From positions 1-42,398 of the forward strand of contig CAMFGW010000026.1 of the NCBI GenBank assembly GCA_945952025.1: a stretch of 42,398 bases of DNA, given 5' to 3'. Positions within the stretch are counted from its first letter, which is position 1, and every line of letters begins with the position of its first letter. This DNA comes from an uncultured Paracoccaceae bacterium (lineage in GTDB: Bacteria > Pseudomonadota > Alphaproteobacteria > Rhodobacterales > Rhodobacteraceae). The position numbers were made by a program, and so were the translations under genes. Shown in pieces: positions 33,192 to 41,659 of the stretch. The notes under the pieces are model-generated. The model was not told the DNA's origin. It worked only from the letters and a program-made list of their open reading frames with translations, and made no database searches.

Positions 33192-35254
33192 TCCTGATCG
33201 CGTCCGGCACGCGCGACGCTTCAAGTTTCGATGCGTCGCTGGTCCTTGCGGCGCAGGTCGAGGCGCTCGGCCATGCCGTCGCGCTCGACGCCCGCAGCCT
33301 GCCCGAGGGGGTGGGGCGTGCGACGCTTTTCCAGGCCGCGCGCTGGCTCACCGACCCGGACGATCTGGCGCCCGACGCGATCCTGGTGATCGGGGCCGGT
33401 CGGGTCGAGGATGCGGTCCTTGCCGACCTTCGCACGCTTAACCTGCACGCCGGGGTGCCGGTCAGGGCCTTCGGGCGCTTTGCCGACCGGCAGGCGCAGA
33501 TCCAGGCCCGCGCGCGGCTGTCCTATGCCCTTGGCGCCGAGCCAGAGGTCACGGACCTGGGGCGCGCCGACCCCAATCCGCTGGACCCGGCGGCCGACGT
33601 GCCGGTCCTGGCCGTCGCCGGGCCGGGCCGGCCGGCAGTGGCTGGGCGGACGCGGGTTGCCGTCGCGCTCGGGGCTGGGGAGCTGAGCGACCCCGGGCTT
33701 CTCGCGGCGCTCGCCGTCCTCGCGCACCAGCCGGCGATCGACCTGGCGATCTGGGCCGACGACGCGCCCGCCGGGGCGCTGCCGGCGCCCCTTTGGCGGC
33801 CGTCCGACCTTGACCCCCTGACGCTGGCCGGCCGGACCGACATCCTGGTCCTTTTACCAGACGCCGAGGCGGTGTCGGCCCCCCTGTCGCTCCGCCTTGC
33901 GGCGGCGGCGGGGGCGTTGCTGGCCGGGGGCGGCCTTGTGGTCGACGCTACGCCCGACGCCCGCTTCGCGGCGAGCGGCGCACCCGTCCTGCGCGGCCCG
34001 GCCGAGGCAGCGGCGATCGCGCCTTTCCTGACGACGACGCTTCTGCCGAACCGCGAGACGATCCGCGCGCGCATCAAGGCCGATCCCTGGCTGGCGGCGC
34101 ACGGCGGGGATGGGCTGGGCCTGCCCCCTGCCCCCTCGCGCGCCGCCCTGCCGCCCGCGCCGTCGCCCGCGCCGCCGCCCGCCCAGCGCGACATCCTCTT
34201 TTTGCCAACGAACGGCGTCGGCCTTGGCCATGCCCAGCGCCTGAGCCGGATCGCGGGCGCGCTCACCCGGCCTGACCGCGCGGTCTTTGCGGCCTTCCCG
34301 TCGTGCCTGCCGATGATCGAGGCGGCGGGTTTTCCGGCCCTGCCGCTGGTCAGCAAGTCGCCGGTCCATGTGACGCCCTTCGCCAACGACCTGCTGAACG
34401 CCCGGCGGCTTGCGCGCCACGCGCCCGAAGGCGGCACGCTGGTCTTCGACGGCGGCTATGTCTTCCCCTCGATCCAGCGCACGATCCTAGAGCAGCGGAT
34501 GCGCGGCGTCTGGGTGCGGCGCGGGCTTTGGCAGCCGCATCACCTGACCGGCGACATGGCCGAGCGCGAGGCGGTCTTCGACCGCATCCTGATCCCGGCC
34601 GAGGCCTTCGACGAGCTGAACGACCGCTACTCCTTCGGACCCCGCATCCACCCGATCGGACCCGTGGTGCAGGAGGGCGTGGTCGAGGATCGCGCCTCGG
34701 TTCGGGCGCGGCTGGCTGCGGCGACGGGCGTTGTGGCGGACCGGATCGTGCTGTCGATGCTCGGCAGCGGCGTGGTGACGGACCGGCTCGCGCACCTGCA
34801 ACTGATCGCCGCGCTGATCGAGGGGCGGCCGGGCTGGCAGCATCTGGTGCTGGTCTGGCCCGGCTCTCAGGTCGATCCCGCGCTTTACGGCTGGCGGCAG
34901 ACGCAGGTCGTCGCGTCGCGCGATGCCCTGTCGCTGGCGGCGGCGGCCGATGTGGTCGTGTCGGCGGCGGGCTACAATTCGGTGCACGAGCTCCTCTACC
35001 ACGGCATCCCGGCGATCTTCGTGCCGCAGGTGGCTGCCGTGATGGATGACCAGGACCGCCGCAGCCGGGCTGCGGCCGAGCGGGGCCTGGCCGAACGGGT
35101 CGAACCGCGAGAGCTGCTGCGGCTGGAACGGCTGGTCCTGGCGATGGCCGGGGCGCGGGGGGATGAGATTCGCGCGGCGCTTGCCGCCCACGCCTTCCCG
35201 GCGCGGGGGCAGGCAGAGGCCGCGCGGCTGATTGCAGAGGTGGCCGATGGTTGA
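33188..35254 (+). CDS. Two-module protein with C-terminal MurG/GT28-like glycosyltransferase
   Basis: 688 residues. The N module (1-300) has a Rossmann-like start (ILIASGTRDASSFDASLVLA) and no visible catalytic signature; it may be a degenerate GT-B fold. A Pro/Ala linker (about 310-332) leads to a second module with GVGLGHAQRLSRIAGAL, resembling the GHxxR/GGH loop of MurG and UDP-glycosyltransferases, and VVSAAGYNSVHELLYHGIPA (near 590-610), the GT28 nucleotide-sugar site with a following Gln/Asp pair (MDDQDRRS). No membrane helix. A fusion of two GT-B-like modules is unusual. Start overlaps the GT4 stop (ATGA). Acceptor unknown. Confidence 0.75.
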   Translation: MILIASGTRDASSFDASLVLAAQVEALGHAVALDARSLPEGVGRATLFQAARWLTDPDDLAPDAILVIGAGRVEDAVLADLRTLNLHAGVPVRAFGRFADRQAQIQARARLSYALGAEPEVTDLGRADPNPLDPAADVPVLAVAGPGRPAVAGRTRVAVALGAGELSDPGLLAALAVLAHQPAIDLAIWADDAPAGALPAPLWRPSDLDPLTLAGRTDILVLLPDAEAVSAPLSLRLAAAAGALLAGGGLVVDATPDARFAASGAPVLRGPAEAAAIAPFLTTTLLPNRETIRARIKADPWLAAHGGDGLGLPPAPSRAALPPAPSPAPPPAQRDILFLPTNGVGLGHAQRLSRIAGALTRPDRAVFAAFPSCLPMIEAAGFPALPLVSKSPVHVTPFANDLLNARRLARHAPEGGTLVFDGGYVFPSIQRTILEQRMRGVWVRRGLWQPHHLTGDMAEREAVFDRILIPAEAFDELNDRYSFGPRIHPIGPVVQEGVVEDRASVRARLAAATGVVADRIVLSMLGSGVVTDRLAHLQLIAALIEGRPGWQHLVLVWPGSQVDPALYGWRQTQVVASRDALSLAAAADVVVSAAGYNSVHELLYHGIPAIFVPQVAAVMDDQDRRSRAAAERGLAERVEPRELLRLERLVLAMAGARGDEIRAALAAHAFPARGQAEAARLIAEVADG

Positions 35255-35684
35255 CGATGCGCGTCATGCGATGCCGCTCTCGACCCTGGCGCGGCTCAGC
35301 CCCCTCACGCCTCTGGCGCTTGACCTGCCGGCGCGCGCCGCCCCCCCGGTGCCCGAGGTGTCCGCGGCAGGGCGCCCTGCCCCTTCGGCCGCGCTCTGGC
35401 CGAGCGATGAGGAAGATGTCAGCTTCATCGGCATCCGGGTGACCGCGCCCCTGGCCAACCCCGTGGCACTTGCCCGGCGCCTGGCGGCGGCGCAGGACGA
35501 ACGCGGCGTCATTCCGGTGATCCTGTCGGCCCTGCCCGTCACCGGGCTCGAGGCCTTCGGCTTTCGTGTCGAGCGGCTGCCGGCGGCGCCGGGACCGGAA
35601 CGCGACCGCTGCGAGGCGGAGCTTTCGCGCTTCTGGTCGCTCGCGCTGGTGGTCGAGGCGAGGGACGCGGCGGACTTCGACTGA
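35247..35684 (+). CDS. Small conserved-looking protein of unknown function
   Basis: 145 residues, not recognised. It starts inside the last codons of the 688-residue gene (8-base overlap). The N terminus is Pro/Ala/Leu-rich; the C-terminal 90 residues alternate strand and helix (DEEDVSFIGIRVTAPLANPV, ERGVIPVILSALPVTGLEAF, FRVERLPA), suggesting a small alpha/beta domain, with an acidic end (ARDAADFD). No signal peptide or membrane helix, so likely cytoplasmic, perhaps an accessory of the preceding glycosyltransferase. The stop codon is the first of a three-copy tandem repeat. Confidence 0.65.
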   Translation: MVDDARHAMPLSTLARLSPLTPLALDLPARAAPPVPEVSAAGRPAPSAALWPSDEEDVSFIGIRVTAPLANPVALARRLAAAQDERGVIPVILSALPVTGLEAFGFRVERLPAAPGPERDRCEAELSRFWSLALVVEARDAADFD

Positions 35685-35710
35685 GGACTTCGGCTGAGGA
35701 CTTCGGCTGA
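35672..35710 (+). repeat. Three-copy 13-base tandem repeat across a stop codon
   Basis: GGACTTCGACTGA, GGACTTCGGCTGA, GGACTTCGGCTGA run head to tail with one mismatch. The first copy holds the last codons and the stop of the 145-residue protein; each copy ends in TGA. Only 15 bases separate it from the convergent fructokinase stop. Confidence 0.93.
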
Positions 35711-35725
35711 ACCTTTCGTCCGTCG

Positions 35726-36688
35726 CTAAAGCGCCAGTTCCCGCTGCCAGGGCGGGTTGGCACCGGGGCGCGAGACGGTGATCGCGGCCGCCCGGACGGC
35801 AAGGTCGAGCGCCTGATCCAGAAGCCCGTCGCCGACCCGCGCCAACCCCTCGCGGGTCAGGGCGCCGGCGGCAGACAGGGCCGCCAGAACGCCCGCGTTG
35901 AACGTGTCGCCCGCGCCGACCGTATCGGCGACCGTGACCCGTTCGGCCCGGCGGTGGCGGTCGCCCCGGCGGGTGACGGCGGTCGCGCCCTTTTCGCCTT
36001 CGGTCACGAAGACGATCCGGGGGCCCTGCCCCGCCGCCTCGGGCGCCAGAAGGCTGCGGGCCAGCGTCAGTGTGTCGCCCGGGCCCAGAAGCCAGTGCAG
36101 ATCCTCGTCCGACAGTTTCAGCATGTCGGCGGCGGCAATCATCCCCGACAGCCGTGCGCGGTAGCGGGCCTCGGCCGCGCCGGGGGCGATGAAGCCCGGC
36201 CGGATGTTCGGGTCGACCATCACCGGGCGCGCAGCACCTTCGCGCGCCATCAGCGCCTGGTAGGTGGCGGCAGCGGGCTCGACTACCAGAGAGATGCCGC
36301 CGAAGAAGAGCGCGCCGACCTCGGGCCCGAGGGGCGCCAGGTCCGAAAGCGCCAGCATCCGGCCCGCCGTGCCCTCGTCATAGAAGGCGTAGCTCGCCTT
36401 GCCGTCCGTCAACTCGACGAAGGCGAGCGTTGCGGGCCGGTCGGCGCGGACGATGCGGCTGAGGTTGACCGACGCTTCGGCGAGCGTGCCTTCCAAAAGC
36501 CGCCCGAAGGCGTCGCGCGACACACCCGACAGGAAACCGGTCGGCGCGCCAAGCCGCCCGAGGGCGAGCGCGGTGTTGAATACCGCGCCCCCGGCATGGG
36601 GCACGTAGCAGGCCGCGCCGTCGGCCGTCTGGCCCGGGATCATGTCGACGAGCGCCTCGCCGCAGCAAAGGATCAGGGGTTGGCTCAT
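35726..36688 (-). CDS. PfkB-family sugar kinase, probably fructokinase
   Basis: 320 residues of the ribokinase/PfkB family. Motif 1 region GGAVFNTALALGRLGAPTGF (33-52) and motif 2 DTVGAGDTFNAG with catalytic base Asp261. CGEALVDMIP near the N terminus and VDPNIRPGF are usual for fructokinases. Phosphorylates the sugar brought in by the neighbouring ABC transporter, probably fructose to fructose-6-phosphate; fructose is inferred from the frc genes. Its ATG overlaps the stop of the ROK regulator by 4 bases. Confidence 0.88.
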   Translation of the reverse strand: MSQPLILCCGEALVDMIPGQTADGAACYVPHAGGAVFNTALALGRLGAPTGFLSGVSRDAFGRLLEGTLAEASVNLSRIVRADRPATLAFVELTDGKASYAFYDEGTAGRMLALSDLAPLGPEVGALFFGGISLVVEPAAATYQALMAREGAARPVMVDPNIRPGFIAPGAAEARYRARLSGMIAAADMLKLSDEDLHWLLGPGDTLTLARSLLAPEAAGQGPRIVFVTEGEKGATAVTRRGDRHRRAERVTVADTVGAGDTFNAGVLAALSAAGALTREGLARVGDGLLDQALDLAVRAAAITVSRPGANPPWQRELAL

Positions 36689-37899
36689 GGTGTCCCCGCA
36701 GAAAGGTCGCCCTCGACCAGATAGCGTTGTGACAGGGGCACGGCGGCGGCGCCGAGCGCGCGCGCCTCTGGCCCGACGGTGCCTTCACGGACCTGCGGCA
36801 GCACGAGCCCCGCGCCGTCCATGGCGTCAAGCGCCCGGAGGACGCGCGCCACCATGTCGGCCCGGACCGCCGCCGGCATCCAGCCTTCAATCAGCACCGC
36901 GTCCAGCTCCAGAAGGGCCGTCGCCGACAGGGTCGCCCAGGCGATCGCTTCGGCCGCACGGGTGGCCCAGGCGTCAAGGACCGGCGCGCTGACCCGCCAT
37001 TCGGCGGCCTGCTGCCAGATATGGTCCGCGCTTTCGCCCGCCGCCGCCATCCGGTCCGCGAGCGTCTGGAGCGAGGCCGCGCCGATCAGGCTGCCCATGC
37101 CGCCGCGCGCAAGCGGGATCGGCATGGACCCAACGCTGCCTGCGTTACCTGTGGTGCCCTGAAAGAGCTGGCCGCCGATCACCAGGCCGCCGCCGATGAA
37201 AGTGCCGAAATAGAAGTACAGGAAGTTCCGGGGCCGCTCGCCCGTGCCGAAGATCAGCTCGGCCCCGCAGGCCGAGGTCGCGTCGTTCTGCACCGTGACC
37301 GGCAGGCCGGTCAGCACCTCGATCCGCGCGCGCAGGTCGCCGGCCGCGCGCCATTCCTGCATGGCCGCTTCCGGCGCGCCGATCTGGCCGACCCAGTCCC
37401 ACATCCGGTAGGGCATGGCGATGCCCAGCCCCTGGACGCGCGTGCGGTCGCCCTGCGCCATCGACTGGACAAGGCGCCGATGCCCCTGCCCCACGAAATC
37501 CAGAACCCCGGCAACGGTCGGCCAGGAATAGGTCAGCCGCTCGGCGGCGCGGACCTGGCCGAGAAAGTCCAGAAGCACCAGATCGGCCGAGCGGCGGCCG
37601 AGCTTCAGGCCCAGGAAGAAGGCGCCGTCCGGATTGAGCCGCATCGGGATCGAGGGTTGGCCGATCCGGCCCCGGACCGGCTCGCCCCTGAGGAGGAGCC
37701 CGTCGGTTTCAAGCGCGCGCATGATGACAGAGACGGTCTGCGCCGAAAGGCCTGTTACCTTCGCAAGGTCGGACTTCGCCATCTCGCCCTGCTGGCGCAC
37801 GAGGGTCAGGATCAACCGCTCGTTCCGCGCCCGCATGCCCGACTGATTGGTGCCAAGGGGCGGAGGCGGGGCGGCGATGCGGCCATAAGGGTCGTCCAT
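36685..37899 (-). CDS. frcR: ROK-family transcriptional repressor, FrcR-like
   Basis: 404 residues: N-terminal winged helix (about 20-80, KSDLAKVTGLSAQTVSVIM) and a ROK sugar-binding domain (FLYFYFGTFIGGGLVIGG, GNAGSVGSMPI). The kinase phosphate motif DxGxT is absent (LKLGRRSADL in its place) and so is the usual CxCG-x2-GC zinc motif (MGSLIGAASL), so it is a sensor, not an enzyme. I prefer the ATG at 37899 because GGAGG lies 6 bases upstream; the ATG at 37911 overlaps the mutarotase tail region. It probably controls this sugar locus through the AT-rich divergent region. The symbol rests on synteny with rhizobial frc loci. Confidence 0.85.
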   Translation of the reverse strand: MDDPYGRIAAPPPPLGTNQSGMRARNERLILTLVRQQGEMAKSDLAKVTGLSAQTVSVIMRALETDGLLLRGEPVRGRIGQPSIPMRLNPDGAFFLGLKLGRRSADLVLLDFLGQVRAAERLTYSWPTVAGVLDFVGQGHRRLVQSMAQGDRTRVQGLGIAMPYRMWDWVGQIGAPEAAMQEWRAAGDLRARIEVLTGLPVTVQNDATSACGAELIFGTGERPRNFLYFYFGTFIGGGLVIGGQLFQGTTGNAGSVGSMPIPLARGGMGSLIGAASLQTLADRMAAAGESADHIWQQAAEWRVSAPVLDAWATRAAEAIAWATLSATALLELDAVLIEGWMPAAVRADMVARVLRALDAMDGAGLVLPQVREGTVGPEARALGAAAVPLSQRYLVEGDLSAGTP

Positions 37900-37912
37900 C
37901 GACGCCTCCATC

Positions 37913-38386
37913 TCAGGCCGTGACCCTGGCAGTCAGGCGCACCACGTCCGGTGTGCCGGTAAGGGCGATGACGCCCTTGCGCAAGATGACATTGCCGTAA
38001 AGCGCGGGTTCTGAGGTGGCGACGACCGCATGGGCGGCGCGGACGCGGGCGTAGAAGTCGGGGCCGGTCACGGGCGTCACGCAAAGGCCGGGCAGGCGCG
38101 TGTCGACCGCGCGGTCGATGGCCAGGTGGATCGGTGCAGCGAGTGCGGGGTCATTGCCCCAGCCGGGGCGGACGACCGGATCGGGCACGTCGCGGTCGAT
38201 GGGCAGGACGGCCAGGATGGCGCCCAGAAGGTCGAGGACACCGTGCCCGTCCGCCGGGATGAGCCGGCGCGCCTGTTCGGCTGCCGGGTAGTTGCCGTCG
38301 ACGATGGCGATCTCGTCCCCATGGCCCATGGCGCGCAGCGTGGACAGAAGCGCAGGCCCGAGGATCGCCGGAATTCCGATCAGCAT
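37913..38386 (-). CDS. RbsD/FucU-family sugar mutarotase
   Basis: 157 residues. The FucU/RbsD hallmarks are present: [25 protein letters not shown] with His22, IVDGNYPA, and the C-terminal [17 protein letters not shown]. These cytoplasmic enzymes speed interconversion of sugar anomers or ring forms (fucose, ribose) so that the right form reaches the kinase. First gene of the leftward mutarotase-frcR-kinase operon. The start at 38386 has GGGA 8 bases and GGAGG 13 bases upstream. It could act on fructose or ribose; the FucU type is suggested by LYGN. Confidence 0.9.
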   Translation of the reverse strand: MLIGIPAILGPALLSTLRAMGHGDEIAIVDGNYPAAEQARRLIPADGHGVLDLLGAILAVLPIDRDVPDPVVRPGWGNDPALAAPIHLAIDRAVDTRLPGLCVTPVTGPDFYARVRAAHAVVATSEPALYGNVILRKGVIALTGTPDVVRLTARVTA

Positions 38387-38464
38387 CCGTAGTCCCGCGC
38401 CTCCTTCGATGTGCCGCCCCTGCCCTTCGGGGTCTGGGTCAAGACTGAGCCGGCGGGGGGTCGC

Positions 38465-38502
38465 TGTCAATATTAAATCATTCTTATTTATTTATCTTGA
38501 CC
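38465..38502. promoter_or_regulatory. AT-rich divergent control region of the frc locus
   Basis: A sharply AT-rich island (38469-38497) between the mutarotase and frcB. It holds TAAAT-N7-ATTTA (38474-38490), a candidate ROK operator, TTGACC rightward (38497-38502) and TTGACA leftward (38465-38470) as -35 boxes; matching -10 boxes are weak. About 95 bases separate it from frcB. Confidence 0.5.
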
Positions 38503-38597
38503 GAAGGGCGGGAATCAGCTTTTCTTTTGCCATCGACGGGCAAAGGCCCGCGACGGCCCGACCGCGCTTTCGGGCCCTCACCCACGGGAGGACTTCC

Positions 38598-39605
38598 ATG
38601 AAATTCACCATCGCGGCCCTGTCTGGCGCTGCCTTCCTCGCCCTCTCGGCAGGCTCGGTCCAGGCGGCCGATCTGGCCTGCCTCATCACCAAGAACAACA
38701 CCAACCCCTTCTTCGTTAAGATGAAGGAAGGCGCCGAGAAGGCCGCCAAGGACGCGGGCCTCGACTTCCAGGCCTATGCCGGCGAGAAGGACGGCGACGC
38801 CGCCCCCCAGATCACCGCGATCGAGAACTGCGTTGCCGCCGGCGCCAAGGGGATCCTGATCACCGCCTCGAACGACTCGGTCGGCCCCGCGCTCAAGAAG
38901 GCGCGTGAGGCTGGGGCGCTGGTCATCGCGCTCGACACGCCGCTGGCCGACGCGGACGCGCAGGACATGACCTTCGCGACCGACAACTTCGAGGCGGGCA
39001 CGCTGATCGGCCAGTGGGCCGCCGCGACGCTGGGCGACAAGGCCAAGGACGCCAAGATCGCCATGCTCGACATCAACAAGGACAATATCTCGGTCGATGT
39101 GGCGCGTGACACCGGCTTCCTGAAGGGCTTCGGGGTCGAGGTGCCGGACCTGAAGGTCATGGGGTCGGAAAAGGACCCGCGCGTCATCGGTCACGAATCG
39201 TCGGATGCCAATCCCGAGGGCGGGCAGAAGGCGATGGAGACGCTCCTGGCCAAGGACCCCGACATCAACGTCGTCTACACGATCAACGAACCGGCCGCCG
39301 AAGGCGCCTCGCAGGCCCTGAAGGCCGCGGGCAAGACGGCGCTGATCGTGTCGGTCGACGGCGGCTGCCCGGGCGTGAAGAACGTCCAGGCCGGCGTGAT
39401 CGGCGCCACCTCGCAGCAATATCCGCTGCTGATGGCGTCGAAAGGGATCGAGGCGATCGCGGCCTTCGCCAAGGACGGCTCGAAGCCGGCCGCGTCGGAA
39501 GGCCTGTCCTTCTTCAACACCGGCGTGAACCTGGTCACCGACAAGCCGGTCGACGGCGTGAAGTCGATCGACTCGGCCAAGGGGCTCGAGCTCTGCTGGG
39601 GCTGA
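38598..39605 (+). CDS. frcB: Sugar ABC transporter substrate-binding protein, FrcB-like
   Basis: 335 residues, periplasmic binding protein of the ribose/fructose class. Signal peptide 1-23 (cut at VQA-AD). It tracks Sinorhizobium meliloti FrcB closely as I recall it: [88 protein letters not shown], and the C-terminal LELCWG. FrcB binds fructose, ribose and mannose. The start follows GGGAGGACTTCC. It is separated from the permease by 189 bases with three hairpins, consistent with the binding protein being made in excess. Confidence 0.93.
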   Translation: MKFTIAALSGAAFLALSAGSVQAADLACLITKNNTNPFFVKMKEGAEKAAKDAGLDFQAYAGEKDGDAAPQITAIENCVAAGAKGILITASNDSVGPALKKAREAGALVIALDTPLADADAQDMTFATDNFEAGTLIGQWAAATLGDKAKDAKIAMLDINKDNISVDVARDTGFLKGFGVEVPDLKVMGSEKDPRVIGHESSDANPEGGQKAMETLLAKDPDINVVYTINEPAAEGASQALKAAGKTALIVSVDGGCPGVKNVQAGVIGATSQQYPLLMASKGIEAIAAFAKDGSKPAASEGLSFFNTGVNLVTDKPVDGVKSIDSAKGLELCWG

Positions 39606-39615
39606 CCTGATCTGT

Positions 39616-39784
39616 CGCCACCCGCGCGCAGCCGCTTGACGGCAGCCGGGTGGCGGCGCGAGGCTCTGGGAACGAATAAGACAAGCGGACGGGCGGCCCA
39701 CGGCGGCCCGTCCTGCCCCAGGCGGGACGCCGGGGCGCGCGAGACATGCGGGGCAACGATCCCCGCGCCGCACAAGGGGGGGGG
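39616..39784 (+). promoter_or_regulatory. Three intergenic hairpins and a G9 tract between frcB and frcC
   Basis: Hairpin 1: CGCCACCCG (39616-39624) with CGGGTGGCG (39647-39655). Hairpin 2: GGACGGGC (39687-39694) with GCCCGTCC (39706-39713). Hairpin 3: GCGGGG (39748-39753) with CCCCGC (39761-39766). A run of nine G (39776-39784) then precedes the frcC start. Likely roles are partial termination and protection of the frcB 3' end. Confidence 0.6.
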
Positions 39785-39794
39785 ACGGGGCAGC

Positions 39795-40871
39795 ATGTCC
39801 GGCCAAGAGGCACCGACGAAGACCATTTCCGACTTCGAGGCGCGCCTGTCGCAGGCCGACAAGGCGGTGGCGCAGTTCGAGCAGGATGACCTGGGGCTTC
39901 TGCACCGCATCCGGGGCATCCTGCGCCGCAATCCGACGCTGATCCCGGCCACGGTCCTTCTGATTTCCGTGCTGGGTTTTGGCATCGTCGCGCCGCGCTT
40001 CCTGGGGATGGGCGCGCTCTCGACCGTCCTTCAGCAGGTCACGGTCACGGGCTTCATCGCCATCGCCCAGACCATCGTGATCCTGACCGCAGGCATCGAC
40101 CTGTCGGTCGGCGAGATCCTGGTCCTGTCGTCGCTGGTGATGGGCAACCTTGCCGTCTCAGGGACGCCGCTGCCGATCGCGATCCTTGCCGGCATGGCCT
40201 GCGGCACGGCGATGGGGCTGTTCAACGGGATCCTTGTCGCCAAGATCAAGCTGCCGCCCTTCATCGTGACGCTGGGCACCTATTCGATCTTCCGCGCGCT
40301 GAAGCTCTGGTATTCGGGGTCGGAATCGATCCGCAACGCGGATATCGAGGCGCAGGCGCCCGGCCTTCTGTTCTTCGGCAACGGCATCAAGCTGGGTGCC
40401 GCGACGATTACCTACGGCGGGATCATGCTGCTGATCCTGGCGGCCATCGCCTGGTATGTCCTGAACCGCACCGCCTGGGGGCGCCATGTCCATGCGCTTG
40501 GCGATGACCCGGACGCGGCGATGCTGTCGGGCATCCGCACCGACCGGACGCTGATTTCGGTCTATGCGGTGGCGGGCCTGATCTGCGGCTTCACCGCCTG
40601 GGTCGCCATCGGCCGCGTGGGATCGGTCTCGCCCATAGGGTTCGAGAACATCAACCTCGGCTCGATCACGGCCGTGGTGATCGGGGGCACGTCGCTCTTC
40701 GGGGGGCGCGGGTCGATCGTCGGGTCCGTCCTTGGCGCCATCATCGTCGGCGTGTTCGTGACGGGCCTCTCGCTCGCCGGGGTCGACGACTACTGGCAGA
40801 TGTTCGCCGCCGGCAGCCTTGTCATCATCGCGGTCGCTCTCGACCAGTATCTGCGGAGGGCCTCGCAATGA
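39795..40871 (+). CDS. frcC: Sugar ABC transporter permease, FrcC-like
   Basis: 358 residues with eight to ten membrane segments, BPD_transp_2 family. Typical stretches are VILTAGIDLSVGEILVLSSL, PPFIVTLGTYSIFRAL and GGTSLFGGRGSIVGSVLGA near the coupling region. An N-terminal cytoplasmic segment (FEARLSQADKAVAQFEQ) of about 45 residues precedes helix 1, as in FrcC. Homodimer expected. The ATG at 39795 follows a G-rich stretch (G9 then ACGGGG), an atypical RBS; the in-frame extension to 39636 runs through the hairpins and is rejected. It overlaps frcA by 4 bases. Confidence 0.93.
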   Translation: MSGQEAPTKTISDFEARLSQADKAVAQFEQDDLGLLHRIRGILRRNPTLIPATVLLISVLGFGIVAPRFLGMGALSTVLQQVTVTGFIAIAQTIVILTAGIDLSVGEILVLSSLVMGNLAVSGTPLPIAILAGMACGTAMGLFNGILVAKIKLPPFIVTLGTYSIFRALKLWYSGSESIRNADIEAQAPGLLFFGNGIKLGAATITYGGIMLLILAAIAWYVLNRTAWGRHVHALGDDPDAAMLSGIRTDRTLISVYAVAGLICGFTAWVAIGRVGSVSPIGFENINLGSITAVVIGGTSLFGGRGSIVGSVLGAIIVGVFVTGLSLAGVDDYWQMFAAGSLVIIAVALDQYLRRASQ

Positions 40872-41659
40872 CCGAACCCACTGTTGCGCCCATCCTGTCG
40901 GCGCGGGGGCTGATGAAGCGCTACGGCACCGTTGTGGCCATGAACGGCGCGGATTTCGACCTTTACCCCGGCGAGATCCTGGGCGTGATCGGCGACAATG
41001 GCGCGGGCAAGTCGACGCTGATCAAGGCGCTGTCGGGGGCCGTCACGCCCGACCACGGCACGATGACGCTCGACGGGGCCGAAGTGCAGTTCCGCAGCCC
41101 CGAGGATGCGCGGCGGGCAGGCATCGAGACGGTCTACCAGACGCTTGCCATGTCGCCCGCGCTCTCGATCGCCGAAAACATGTTCCTGGGCCGCGAATGG
41201 CGCAAGCCGGGCTTTCTGGGGTCGGTGCTGCGCATGACCGACCGGGCGCGGATGAACGCCTTCGCGCGCGAAAAGCTGAACGACCTGGGGCTGATGACCA
41301 TCCAGGACATCGGCCAGGCGGTCGAGACCCTGTCGGGCGGCCAGCGCCAGGGTGTCGCCGTGGCGCGCGCGGCGGCCTTCGGGTCGAAGGTCGTGATCCT
41401 GGACGAGCCGACGGCGGCGCTTGGCGTCAAGGAAAGCCGCCGCGTCCTGGACCTGATCAAGGACGTGCGGGCGCGGGGCATTCCGATCATCCTCATCAGC
41501 CACAACATGCCGCATGTGTTCGAGGTCTGCGACCGCGTCCATGTCCACCGGCTGGGCCGGCGGCTGTGCGTGATCGACCCCAAGCGGCATTCCATGTCCG
41601 ACGCCGTGGCCTACATGACCGGGGCGAAGCTGCCCGACGACCTTGACGAAGCCGCCTGA
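40868..41659 (+). CDS. frcA: Sugar ABC transporter ATP-binding protein, FrcA-like
   Basis: 263 residues, one ATPase domain (not the fused double ATPase of RbsA). Walker A GDNGAGKST (42-50), Q-loop in VYQTLAM, signature LSGGQRQ, Walker B VVILDEPTAAL, H-loop in ILISHNMPH. ATG overlaps the frcC stop (ATGA). Energises the FrcBC importer at the inner membrane. FrcA of Sinorhizobium is likewise a single-domain ATPase of this size. Confidence 0.95.
   Translation: MTEPTVAPILSARGLMKRYGTVVAMNGADFDLYPGEILGVIGDNGAGKSTLIKALSGAVTPDHGTMTLDGAEVQFRSPEDARRAGIETVYQTLAMSPALSIAENMFLGREWRKPGFLGSVLRMTDRARMNAFAREKLNDLGLMTIQDIGQAVETLSGGQRQGVAVARAAAFGSKVVILDEPTAALGVKESRRVLDLIKDVRARGIPIILISHNMPHVFEVCDRVHVHRLGRRLCVIDPKRHSMSDAVAYMTGAKLPDDLDEAA

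Noticed and set aside
30019-35684. A classical capsule or O-antigen cluster
   Set aside because: No flippase, polymerase, chain-length protein, initiating transferase or nucleotide-sugar synthesis gene is present.
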